Shown piece by piece: positions 13,480 to 25,320 of a stretch of DNA of 64,000 nucleotides; position 1 is the stretch's first letter; each line of letters starts with the position of its first letter. This DNA comes from Anseranas semipalmata. Its lineage: Eukaryota; Chordata; Aves; Anseriformes; Anseranatidae. Where the stretch lies: contig VXAA01004294.1 of the NCBI GenBank assembly GCA_013399115.1, positions 19,994 through 83,993 on the forward strand, written 5' to 3'. The position numbers were made by a program, and so were the translations under genes. The notes under the pieces are model-generated. The model worked only from the letters and a program-made list of their open reading frames with translations. It had not been told where the DNA came from and did no database searches.

Positions 13480-16400
13480 TTTTGTCCTCCATAACTATGG
13501 AAGCTCAACAGTAGTTGAGACAACCGAGTTTCTGATCCTAATTAATTTCTTTTGCCAATCAGGAGGACAATGCTAATTCTTTTGAGCTAATGGACAGGTG
13601 CCAGAGAAAGTTATGCTGGCAGTGTATCATTTGCCAAATAACACATATTCTAATTTTTTTCCTGAAGGGAAAACAGTCCAGAGACTGAATAATATTTTTT
13701 CTTGAAATGCAAGCCAAATCCTAGATTTATTGAGGGAACAGCATGAAATACATTGTGTTTAAAATTACTGATTGACTTCTAGCACTACAGATTAATCAAA
13801 TTAATTAATATTTATGAATAAAATTAAACACTATTTACAAATAAACATTAATTAAGGTTAGTATTCTTGTGACAGACTTTATGATAAAGTGTATTTTTGA
13901 AGTGTTTTTCAAGACATATTTTCTACTTTTCTAAAAACAAAGTTCAGATAGTCTAATTCTATGAACATAATCATTTCACACATTTTGCTGCCTAATGGCT
14001 CATTCTTTTTTCAAATAGCACAAATATTACAATGAAAGAGGAATAAAATTATCAATGACCACTTGAGTCATCAGTAGACAATTCTGAGATCAGGTCAAAG
14101 CATCTGAAAAAGTACTGCTGAGCAGCAAGGAGTACACTTGAGTAGCATTAAAATAATGGGATATATTACCTATTCTGTTGCCTCTGTATCATTATTAGCA
14201 TTGAACTTATCAGGTGATGCTAGCTCATTTCAGCTCCTAAGATGAGTAAAGGCACAAAAGTTAGAGTGGATCAGGAAGATGGATATAGCTTGAAGCTCAC
14301 CTGTCGTTTGGCAAGTCTTTTGCCAAAAACAGGTATGTGTAGCTGTGGACAAAACTGAGCAAGAGAGTCTTCCTAGTGCTTTGCCACTTCATTCACACAC
14401 AAGATGACATTGCAGGGCAGGAGGTATTACAGCTTTTCTCTTTTCCTCCATTCTAGCTAAGTACAAGGTGGACAGTGGTCGAGGCAGAAGTTAATCTTCT
14501 GCCTTTCAGAAGACAGGCAGGTTTTGTTCAAGAAGAAAGGAAAAACCTAACAATGTAAGGGCTACTCAAGCTACTAGTAAGGTATCCTTGAAATCAAATA
14601 TGCTCCAGAATTAGACAGCAGCTCTTGAAGATGAACCTCTTCAGATTCTCTGTCTTTATTTTTCCTCTGGCACAACCAGCATCAGAACAATAGAAAAATC
14701 TCCTTCCCACTTTGAAAGGAAGGGGTCTTACCAGTCCCCACCTGTACTCACTAACATTTCAGATCTCAGTGATCCCACTTATTTCATCTGATACTGACTT
14801 TTCCTTTATTTTCTAGCAATTGCACTGTGACAGGTGACTGGACAGTCTTTGGAGGACAGCAGTAAAAATATAGAGAGTATTTCTAGCCTAATGCAACTGG
14901 AAACCTGCTTCACTGTGTCCAGACCTTGATCAGAATTCCTCCTTCCCCTTTTATTCTATTTCTACATAGAAGAACTACTCTGAATAACTAGTATTGGTGA
15001 AATGTAGGTCATTTAAACTTGTAGAACAGACATCTCCTTACCATATTTTGTTGGTCATTTTTTGTCCTTATTTAATGGTTATTTTTTAATATTTACTTGT
15101 ATTCTCCCATGTTCACAAACATAGTAGTTACCTTGTGCTAGCATTTAACAAAAGTACCGTAGACAGAAGGGTGTAGAGGGGAACGTTGTTCTTCTTGTTG
15201 CTTCTTTTTCAAATAACTTGGAATAACCAAGGCCTTTCTGTTGACATGAATAAGTTTGATATACCTGGAAAAGACTATTGCAACTCAGTTGTGGCTTTGC
15301 TACACCTCAGAAAATGTTTTCTGTAATAGAAACATATTCTAAAGGACCTTGAAATATTTTTTTTTTCCTTGAACATCTGCTTATGTTTTTTCTTCAACTA
15401 ATTTTTGGAAGTGGAACAGTAATACAACAATGTGGGACAATCTTCAAAGGAGTCTTTTAAAAAAAATGCGTTTGTAAATATTTTTCTGCTTTGTAGTAGG
15501 TGCAAAATTCCTGAGACTTCCACATGCCCTGACTTGTGTGGGACACTTGTTTAAGAAAGTAGCTACAGCCAATGCAAAAGGTATATTATTAGGAACAGAC
15601 TGTAAATAACAGTATTCATACTATAAAGAATACTGAAGCTATGTTAAACCTAAAACCGAGATGGCGAGGAGAGACCAAAATAAAAGCATACAGTAGTTCA
15701 TCCTGTATCACATACACGTGCCAAACTAATTGTTTTGTATTGGTGGAGTTAATGGGAGAGCTGGTAGTTGTTTCATGTTTCTGTTGGTCTCTCCTAAGCC
15801 TAGGCTTCCTGTAGCCTTGATGTCCAGCACTCCTTACAGTGCTTAAGCTCAGTCATTCATTCCCTTCCCACCATACCTTTTCTGTCCAGCTCAATCCCAC
15901 ACACCAAGCACAGGGAGCTGAAGAAGCTGCTGGGTGTATGACATAAAATGTAGGGGTTCTAGCTGCTGCTAGAACTGCACCCTCCACAGTGTTGTGGGTC
16001 CCAACACAGGAATACACTACCTTTATGTACCAGCAGGGAAAATGTAAGCTTGTCCAGGGGCAAGCATTTCTACTTCATGTAATAGGATTGCAGCCACCAT
16101 CTCTCTTCACAGTCCATTCCCTTCCATTCACAAAGGGAGAGAGACCTTTCTTTGATGTTGGTAGTTTAGCCTAAAAATAAAGAAATGATATGGAGTCTGC
16201 AACTTGAAAGTAATTTTACCAGGACTGCAGACTCAAAGTAAAAATGAGCCTCAAGTAAGACCTATGTACCGTGCAACTCTTGTCTGGATAAGTGGGACTT
16301 AACTGGCATATATATAATGTCTGATTTTCTGGTGTAGGGATAAATTCTATTCTAACAGCAACTTTGTAAAGCAGGTTAAAAAGATTAGATTATCCTTTGT

Positions 16401-16810
16401 TCCCCAATGTATGAATTTATTGCCTTACCTATGTTTCAAGAATTACCTCGTGTTCCAAGTAAAATAAATAGTCAGAAAAGCAGAAACAAGTCTAAATCAT
16501 GGAAGGAAAGCGCTTTATCAAGAAGGTACAGGGGTTAGAAAATTTAGTCCCAGAATGCTTAGTTGATGCTTTTAAGATGCTATTGTTTATGATCTTAAAG
16601 TTTTGATCTGTAATGCTATGCTTAATTGGAGCACAAGCTGTGCACTGATTAAGTAGTTGTGTCTTACCTTTTACGCTCCGATTCTCAGCAATTTCCATTT
16701 GCAGCTCATAGCAATTCACTTGTTAAACTGAAAACCAGGTGTGTTTTGTATGGTTGTGCCTAACAACTTTTTGGAAAGCTTTTCCATCACTGTTCCTATC
16801 AATGATGCTC
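13480..16810. other. Unique DNA, no gene seen
   Basis: I see no recognisable element or gene. The frame at 15989-16174 has no domain I recognise. Confidence 0.5.
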
Positions 16811-16825
16811 TTTTTTTTTTTTTTT

Positions 16826-16838
16826 NNNNNNNNNNNNN
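16826..16838. other. Assembly gap of 13 Ns within poly-T
   Basis: A T run (16811-16825) ends in 13 Ns. The sequence then resumes with TTTT. This is a small gap at a homopolymer, so the true T-run length is unknown. Confidence 0.98.
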
Positions 16839-19800
16839 TTTTGCACACTGTTTAGTAAACTGTAATCTCTTATTAAAATGCTTTTTTTTCTTACAATGTC
16901 CAAGCACATCTGCATAATATTTCTCCATTGAAATATTATAATCAAGCCGTGTTATTTGACCCTACATGAATAGCATCAATGACTGAATGTGCATTTTGTA
17001 TTTTGTTTAGAACTGAAACTACAGATATCCATGCATCTAGAAATACTAGATTCTCCATTGTTCTGGTTTCCAACATTCATGAACAGTCATTAATGAGTCA
17101 AATTCACAGGCCTGTGATGTCAATTTACAGAAGAGTTTTCACATAATCAGCAAAAATTATATGAGGCTTTAACTTCAGTCTAAAGAAACAAATGTAATTC
17201 TTTTTTTTTTTTTTTTGTAGTGCTGATTTAATAAAAGTGAGTCATTTCTGAACTATTCATTTCCCTCATTGTTGTCCACATGTATAAAATACACAAAATG
17301 CTATGTGCTCCATGTTTGTGAGACACACAAAATATTACTCAATGCTTATGCTAGAGGAAAAAAGAAGTCAGGAAGGTTTTCAAAAGTAATGGAAAGGTTA
17401 TAAAAATACTTGTGAAACAGATAAACTGAAGCAAAATTATTAGACCAAATATTGGGATTATTTTTGGTATTTTATTTGCTGTTAAAGACAACAACTGTCT
17501 CTTGGTGAAGATAGTTTTTTACTCTGAGGTTGCTACAATCAAGATTAAATTGTTAATTTGGTCCTCTCATAAAAACACCACAGACTCTCAGTTTGGAAAT
17601 TAAAAGGATCATCTTTCTTGGACAGTGAGCCTTCACACAATCACCCAAGAATAACATGTTTTGGCATTCACAAGCTCATAATCACATGATTTTTAACATT
17701 GGTTTTAATAATCATGAGTAAAAAAATCTGACAGCAACTGTACGTACGAGTATTTTCATTTGATGTTTTGCAGTATTGAAGTGAGATGTTAAAACATTTT
17801 GTACTGCATTTCAGTGGCTTATTCACTATATGGATTTCAGAGATGGAAAACTAAAGTCACTTATCAACATATGCTTCTAGGTTTTTGTTGTTCTGCAAGC
17901 AGTTCTCTGATTCACTGTTCTTTTCCCTATGTATTTGTGGAAAACATTTTTAAAAGAAAACTGTGAGTGACAACGGTATTATGTTCAGTCAACACTTTTC
18001 AGAAAAAAAAAGACAAAACACTTTGTCAGCCTGGTACACTGTTCAAAGTATATGTAAGTATTGTTTCATCAACTAAAATGTAGGGATATCTGGAACAATA
18101 CACAATAACTGATGCAGTATTTAGCACACAATATTTAAGGCGAAGAAATGTAAAACTTCCCCTCCACTTGCAACAGGATTTATGTGTAAAAAATTAGGTA
18201 GAATGGTGGTATAATTCTATCTAATTGGAATTTGTGCAACAGCAACAGGTAATGTTTGCTAGCCTTTCCCTTATTTATTTATTTATTTAATTTTACCAAA
18301 TCGTCAGGGAGCACAACCAGACTTCAGCTTTGCTTCTCATGAGGACAAAAATCTCCGTGAAGGGCAGTACCTTCTTATGTTAGAGTGGGCGTTTGTTCAT
18401 TATTGACCTTTGCCCATCATTATAGAATCTCCTGCAAAGTTCTGGCAGAGTTGTAGCATTTGCAGCAGGCTGTTTGGTCATTTTAGGAGTGTCTTTCTAC
18501 AAAATAATATGAAGAACACTGAAATCTAGAAACTGGAACGCAGATGCATCCACCTGCACTTTAACTGTATATATCCTCTGTTGTCAGCAGTGTAATGTGC
18601 CTTGCCATAGAAGTGGTTATGGCATTTTTAGTATCAAGCCAAATATCCCTGTTCAGAACAATAGTCCTACATATAGTCCTAAGTGGTAAAAGCATTGTTA
18701 ATAATGTGTTATATAATTCCACTCAGAGAGAACTGGAAAGCCAGACTGAGTTTTAACTGAGGGAAAGAAAAGAGAGGGAGACACATTTTGTCCTCATTTA
18801 TATTTATGCAACATTGTCCTCAAATCTTGTTTATGCTTATGAGTTTTGAAAATCACACACCTTTTGTGTTGAGCATGTGACTGACTTCATACCTTGGCAA
18901 AAATCTCCTTCAAAACTTCAGTTCAAGGACTGGAATCCGTATCTGTGTTCTTCTGACTAGAATGCTGAGCTGGGAATAACATGACCTGCTTTGGACTCAG
19001 GCTACACAGATAACTTTTTGGGTCACTTTGGACATGCACATTCCCTATTTTGTTTGTTTGTTTTTAAAATTTATTCTATTTCATGAACTTATTTTATCTA
19101 ATTTGAACAAATAAGCTGTCTGAGATACGTAGTGACTCTCAGCATGGATTAAACAAATAGTGGGATTTTCATCTATCTCGTGGGATATCTAGGCATTACA
19201 TAAATCAAAATAATTAACATCACAGTGATCTACTAACACTGTAAAAAGAAATTAAAATGTTACTTTAAATGCAAAGAGAAGCAGTGGCACAGAACATGCC
19301 TCATGAAAAAGACCACTGAAATAAAGAGGCTATTGTCAGTGAATGTTCAGGCAAGGGCATTTTAATGTTTGTCAATAACATTCCTCCATCTGCCCAATGG
19401 CTGGAGCAAACTTTGACATTGTAGATGTGCAGTGAAGCTTAATTGACTAAAATGTTTTAGACAGTTTCAGATGGGGAGTGATAGATATTATAGAGAAGTA
19501 CTACTATTGTGTCTGATTCCAGGGTAGAACAAATATTAAACAGTAGCATTCTCTTTAATCTTTAAATATTAAGTTGTGATTTTGATGAGAACATATTTCC
19601 AACAAGTCATTGTAACTTCACAACTTATGGAAGAATGTCCCTCCAAGTAAATACACCTGGCAATCAGTGAGACAAAGCATTCAATTTGCATCACATTTAT
19701 CTTTTCTGCTTTCTATTTTTGCATTTTCTATAAGCAGAAGCATTTTGTTGTATGGCACTTTGTTTTGCTTTGCAACATCACAGCTGTAACAGCCAAATAT

Positions 19801-22800
19801 ATAGAAACAATGAAGCCTCTTTTTCAAAGAATAAAGGAAACATCAGGAGAGATCTATAGTTCCACCCTAATGAACCAATTCAACACATGTTTATTCATCA
19901 TGCTAACAGCTCACATGGGATTGCCAGAAGCACTAGTGGTGAGAAGAAAATGGAGACTCTGATACTTTATTTTACTTTGTGCCGTAGTGGGTTTCAAATT
20001 TTAGTAGCTAATGGGAGCTTAAATCAGATAATTTAATACTGTATTAATAGTAATGAAATGAGCAGAAAACTGAAGATAAAAAGATGATATAAAAAAAAAA
20101 GAAAAGAAAAGCTATTCACAGAACTGTGTACTGCAAAAGATGATGTAAATAAGATCGCTTTATTTTGTCAGGTACCTCGAGTTAGCCCCATTTTTAGTTA
20201 TGTTGGTCTTTTTCTAACGGTAAAAGATGCAAATTCAGCACTCACAGTAAAGGTGAGGCTTTGGAGGTATTTGTCCTGGGCACAATTTGGTACACTACAA
20301 AACTTCCCATACCCTCTCATCTAGACTCTAGGAAATGTAGTGAATCTCAGACATGTCCAAAAGACCCTGTAACATGGCCCTGTACCCTACAGCACAGGCT
20401 GCTTTAATGTCCCAGAGGCAGTTCCATTGGGGATGAAAGCCTCAAGCTGATCTCATTAACACGTGGGTATTTCATACTCATTTCAGACTCTCTCATGTTT
20501 CCAGAGCATTGTGCATTATCCCACACTATTTGGTACTCCTCAGACTTCTTCCCATTATACAACTATTACTCAGGACTGACCATCAGTTAAAGCTTGTGAC
20601 TCTTGGTAACATTAGTCTCAGATTCAGTTCCATGAGGGCATATTATCTGAACGCATTCAACTCAGCTCAGTTCTCAAACACTGATTTCCCACCATCATTC
20701 CTTTCTATATTCCTCCTGAGGACAGTCTTTGCATCAGCTCCAACTCCAAAGCCCTGCAGGAGACTGTGAGTACATGGACCATGGTATTGTAATACCCAAG
20801 TTTTTCCTAGCTGCCATGAAGTTGGAGATGCACAGAAGGGAAATTATCCATAACTGCCACTATGACTAAAAGGAGTGTGAAATCACTAAAGTAAGCATTA
20901 TCCTTTTTCAAGAAAAATGCTCCAAGTATTGTTGCACAGTGCTCATGGGATGTAATTTTAATTTCAGTCCAGCCAAGAAAACGTGTAATTGTTAATACAA
21001 ATATCAATAGTTTTTTGAACTTAGCATGTAGTGCCTCTAGATCACTGGGTTCAGAGGGACCAGAGGTGTCTGCTTTCTGTACCACTAATATCACAAAGAG
21101 ACACATTGCATAACCCAGTTCCCCTTATCCCCGCCAATGTAGAAGTGCAACAAACCCTTCTGCCCCATTTTTTGAACCCCCTTCTTCTGGAGTAAATAAG
21201 CCAAATCTATTCCACTGAGTGGCCCAGGAACAAAGGAAAATCTTACTCTCTCTCTCTCTCTCTCTCTTTTTTTAAGGTCTCACCATCTTCTGCTGGCTTA
21301 AAATGATGAGCACCCTTCTTATTATTCAATGTTATATCAAGAAAGTTTCCTAGGAGACAGAACAGAGACATACATTGAAACCTACATTATACACATTTTG
21401 AAAAATTCTTTGCTGTCTGACTTCCCTTGGTATTCAATGTCCTGAAGGATTTAATCTTAAAGCGTCTTTTCTGGCTTCACCTTGGGTACACCGTGAAAAG
21501 GTATGTATACAAAATGTGTTAAAAAATATGAATTTGCTGAACCACAGACTGGTCTCTTCTACAGAAGATTCTGGGTGGTTTGAATTTGTGATCCCCACAT
21601 ACAAGACAGATAAAAGAGATGGAGGCAATGCAGAAAAATGTCAAAAAGTAGTTCTGAATGCTTTATTTTCCCCTCTTATGTTTTGGGTACTAGCCACTTT
21701 TGAAGAGCCCCATGGGAGAAACAGGTTACTGATCACAAGATAGCTTAAATGAGATAACCCTTGCAGCAAGTTGTATGAAGTATGTGCTTCACTGTCAGAC
21801 AAGACAGCATAAAGCTTTGTCTTGTTCTGATAAAAGTTCTGTCCAATGGGAAACACAATTTTAGAAATGGATCATAGGACACCATCACATTTAAAGACCT
21901 TTTTTCAGCTTTGTCTCCCTTGAGACAGACTGACAGGAAAATTTGAAAGTGTGTCTTTTCCTCTGAGTTTTGGAAGGTTATCTTTTAGGTTGATTTTAGG
22001 TTCTGTGAAACATTGATAACAACCTGCCAGAGCTGATATGTTTACATTGATTTTTCAGAGGTAGGAAACATACATATCTTATGAACTGACAGGGTCTTAA
22101 AATAAAATTGTGGTGGATTTCAGTAAAAATCAATTTATTACAAACAATCAGAACTAAAAACACACAGAAATGGTATTCTGAAAGCCTTTTCTGCCTTAGA
22201 AAGTCCTTACTCTACCTAGACTGTGAATTTTGGTCTGTTTGATTAAAAAAATAAGAGAGTGTCTAGATGTTCTTCAGTTTGCTAGAATCTTGGCCTTCAC
22301 TTTTGTAAAGAAGTCAATGCCCTGAGCCTGGACTGAAGGAGGGAACAGGGAAAGTGAACATGAAATAATGAATAAAGAGCTCAGTGTTTTTCATATGTGC
22401 GGAGAATCGGTAACTGAACATTTACAACCCTTTCTAAAAGAAGCTATTTATAGGAAATGCCATGTCTGACATTGGACCTTACAATGCAAGGCCACAGATG
22501 CTCAGTAGTTACCTTAAATGTAAAACTGAATGTGAGTGAAATTTCAAGTACATATGAGGAAGATTCTGTACTAGCCTAAATGGAACTGCACATGCATACG
22601 AAAACAGGAGCTAGTGAAATTTAGAGCCACATTTATACCTTTTTATCAGCCTAGACTGCTTCTCACTTGACAATATACCTTCAACAACCCTGATGCTCAT
22701 CTGTGCTACACAGGCCTGTTCAGGGGTCTAAGTGGTGTGAAACATTACTTGGACTGTCCGTTGAGAATCCTTTATGCCAGTACATTCCTCTCAAAACCCC

Positions 22801-23282
22801 TGACACCACATGTTGGTGGTACTCAGTGGGATGTTAGAAAGCAGGTAAGTACATTTTTTTCCCTATAGTGCTTGTACTGCAGAACTGCAGACAGAGTTTT
22901 AAAGCTTCATTTTGCCTGTTTTTTCGTACTAACACACATAGCATGAATATTTGATTTAGAAATAAATATTTATTAGAAGCTTTCTACACATATGTGTAGC
23001 AAATCTTTAAAATTGCCTTGAATATCAGTGCAAAGATTGTAGTTGAGAGAGTGTAGAAAGAAAGGACAGCTCTTCTTAAAAAGCAGGTTTGCCATATTGG
23101 CATTACTTCCTGGACATAACTCCCATGAAGTTGTCCACAGTATCACTTCTAAATAAGGCCCTAGAGGGACGTGTCAAGGAAAGACAAGATGTACAAAGGG
23201 CTTCCTTTCAGTTCTGCAAATCCACAGACAAATCAGAGTGGTTAACAGAAAATCAAGCTACTAAAATAAACTCTTGAAAGGG
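16839..23282. other. AT-rich unique DNA, no gene seen
   Basis: Apart from short homopolymers and a CT array at 21246-21267, I see no repeat, RNA gene or coding exon. The minus-strand frame at 20807-21106 (99 codons) has no recognised domain. A perfect DR1-like nuclear-receptor motif lies at 18404-18415. The stretch 19321-19560 reads as dense non-repetitive sequence that could be conserved non-coding DNA, but only alignment could show that. Confidence 0.5.
21246..21267. repeat. (CT)n microsatellite, 11 units
   Basis: Eleven perfect CT units, followed directly by a T run. Confidence 0.97.
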
Positions 23283-24042
23283 TCATGGGTCAGGTGTACA
23301 CTTAGCCTTTCCTTTACATGTGGTTGTAATGGCAGCTTTGAGATAATACTCTTTTATAAGAATGCAAGTGCAAAGAGTCTCTTGGTGATACCAGACCAAG
23401 TTTACGAATCCCTCCTTTAATCTTTTTACCAGTTTCTCTACCCTCCTTCTCATTGACACTGTCGTCTGAACTCCTTTCAAAATGTCATCTTCATATTCTA
23501 ATAATCCATTCCAGTTTTCTAATTGGTTCATAAAAAAAATTAATAACCTTCTCTTTTAGAAAGCTTCAAATCTGTGCTTCAATTTTTCATTTAGAAAACT
23601 CTTCCCACAGCACTAAGACAGTTTCGGTGTTAACAATCTCTATAGATTGTGGCTAGGAACAATCATCTTTCTTTTTAGCATCGCGCTGGTATGTCATCTC
23701 TATCATCTTGCTGAAATTGTATCTGCTCTCTTGTCTGTTTCTGTGACAACTGCTGAGTACCTTGGTGTAAAGAAAGCTGAAATATGGGTTGAAGTTTCCA
23801 TCAGTATACCACATCTGTGAGAGCTGATAGATCTTAATGGCTTTGTCACATTCCTTCAAAGCAACTTTTTTCCTATCAAACAGTTCTTTGCCTAATTCAA
23901 GGAACTCTTTCTTTTCAAGCATAAAAAAGTAGTATCTTTCAGAGATATTTCCTTCCCTTTTCTCTTTAAGTGCAGGAAGGCTCCCACTGAATTTTCTTGA
24001 CAGCACAGTTTGGATTTTACAAGATCTCTGTAGGTAAATCAT
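23283..24042 (-). pseudogene. Unidentified coding-like remnant
   Basis: Two minus-strand open frames lie in tandem: 24042-23653 (129 codons) and 23531-23283 (82 codons). About 120 bases with in-frame stops separate them. Their composition is more protein-like than the other frames in this window: mixed charged and hydrophobic residues with helical stretches. Examples are KKEFLELGKELFDRKK (about residues 46-61 of the first) and MRRRVEKLVKRLKEGF (about 27-42 of the second). The first has a plausible splice donor (AAG then GTACTC) after FLYTK. The second has an acceptor-like T-rich tract ending in TTAG just inside its start. I do not recognise the family. It may be decayed exons, a retropseudogene or chance; a cellular or an old viral origin is open. 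Confidence 0.3.
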
Positions 24043-25039
24043 GTGCCTCTAAAACAACCACGTATTTATCCTGTGATCAGAAGTTCTTTTACTATGAAGC
24101 AAGTGATCTTCTAACATTAGTGCCCCATATTAAGGCTACTCACTTTCCATCTTCTTGAGATTCTTATTAATTTTGGGATAGGTCAGAAGTTCTCCCCTGG
24201 TTTTTGGTTAGTATCAAGTTTTCAGTTTACCTGTTTTCTTCCCATTTCACTTTCTGTCGTGTGGTGTCTGCACTTTTTATATCTCCCTCAGTCATTTTTT
24301 TTTATTTTTTTTATTTTTTTTTTAATACTATATTTTGACTGGCTCTTGCAAGCCTGCTCAGGTAAGATTTCTGACCTATTTTACAGGTCTAGGAGGAAAT
24401 ATGGCAAGTCTGGACTCATGCATCTGAACTTAAACAAAACAGCACAACTTCTGAGACTGACCATCACTTACCATAACACAGCTCATGTCTAGCCAACATC
24501 TATGCCTGCCCAACCATTCTCAAAGACAACAGAACACGACAATAATTTTGAAATCACTTGAAAATGAGAATTTAAGAGCAAGCTATACACAGTCACCCCT
24601 TAATTTTGACAATAGTACTGATACATGTTTAAATATGCAAAAAAAAAAAAAAAAAAGAAAAGAAAAAAAAAAAAAAGCTAAAGAAATTTACTTTTTTGTT
24701 TTTTTTTTTTTTTTTTTCTCTCGCCATAAAAATAATACATTACTGCAATTGACATGTTCCCACAATAATATCTCTGCAAATGTTCCCACACTATGTTTCG
24801 TTGTAGGGAGGTAGCATTTTCCTACAGAAAAGCATTTCACAGAAATACTTTATTGGTACTGCTTGATTGCTTTTCCTCATGTAACCCTGCTGTTCCTTCC
24901 CCTATATAGCTGGGGATATTACAATACCCATTGTCTTATTAAAGACATGTTCTCCTTACAAGATGACTTCCCTCCTCATGCTATCAGCACAGACCTCAAG
25001 CTACCACAGAGGGTATGGGAGGAAATGGAACATGAGATT
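24043..25039. other. AT-rich unique DNA with homopolymer tracts
   Basis: A T-rich tract at about 24293-24325 and the A-rich/T-rich pair at 24639-24717 are the main structures. No gene is seen. Confidence 0.55.
24639..24717. repeat. A-rich tract followed by T-rich tract
   Basis: An A-rich tract (24639-24676, broken by single Gs) is followed after 15 bases by a T-rich tract (24692-24717). The two could pair as a long A:T hairpin. This could equally be two independent homopolymer expansions, or the poly-A tails of two retro-insertions in opposite orientation. Confidence 0.8.
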
Positions 25040-25320
25040 CCTCCTCAGTAGCTGTGCCAGGAGCCTTGCCACAGACGCCGTCCTGAGGAGCCGATGACCT
25101 TGGACAGGCCGGGCCTGCTCTGCTGGGCCTCACGGGCAGGCCTTGAGCAGCTCCAGCCTGAGCACAAGCCAGTGATCCATGGCCTGAGGAGGTGCAGCAG
25201 GCCCGGCCCAGCCTGGCCTGCAGGCTGCCTGTGCTGCACCAGGCCCGGGCCGCCAGCCGGGCTCTGCCAGCTCCTTGCACCAGAGGGGAGCTCCTCCCGC
25301 ACTGCCTCGCCTCTATCCAA
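25040..25320. other. GC-rich patch of unknown origin
   Basis: About 280 bases of strongly GC-rich sequence sit abruptly between AT-rich flanks. Because GC-rich DNA has few stops, several long overlapping frames appear on both strands, which is not evidence of coding. CpG looks depleted against the C and G content by eye, so I do not call it a CpG-island promoter. It could be a fragment of a GC-rich mobile element. It shares the 12-mer GGGCTCTGCCAG with the GC-rich patch at 54000-54340. Confidence 0.55.

Noticed and set aside
20807..21106. 99-codon minus frame as a possible exon
   Set aside because: No recognisable domain, no good splice sites at the edges, and a length expected by chance in 64 kb.
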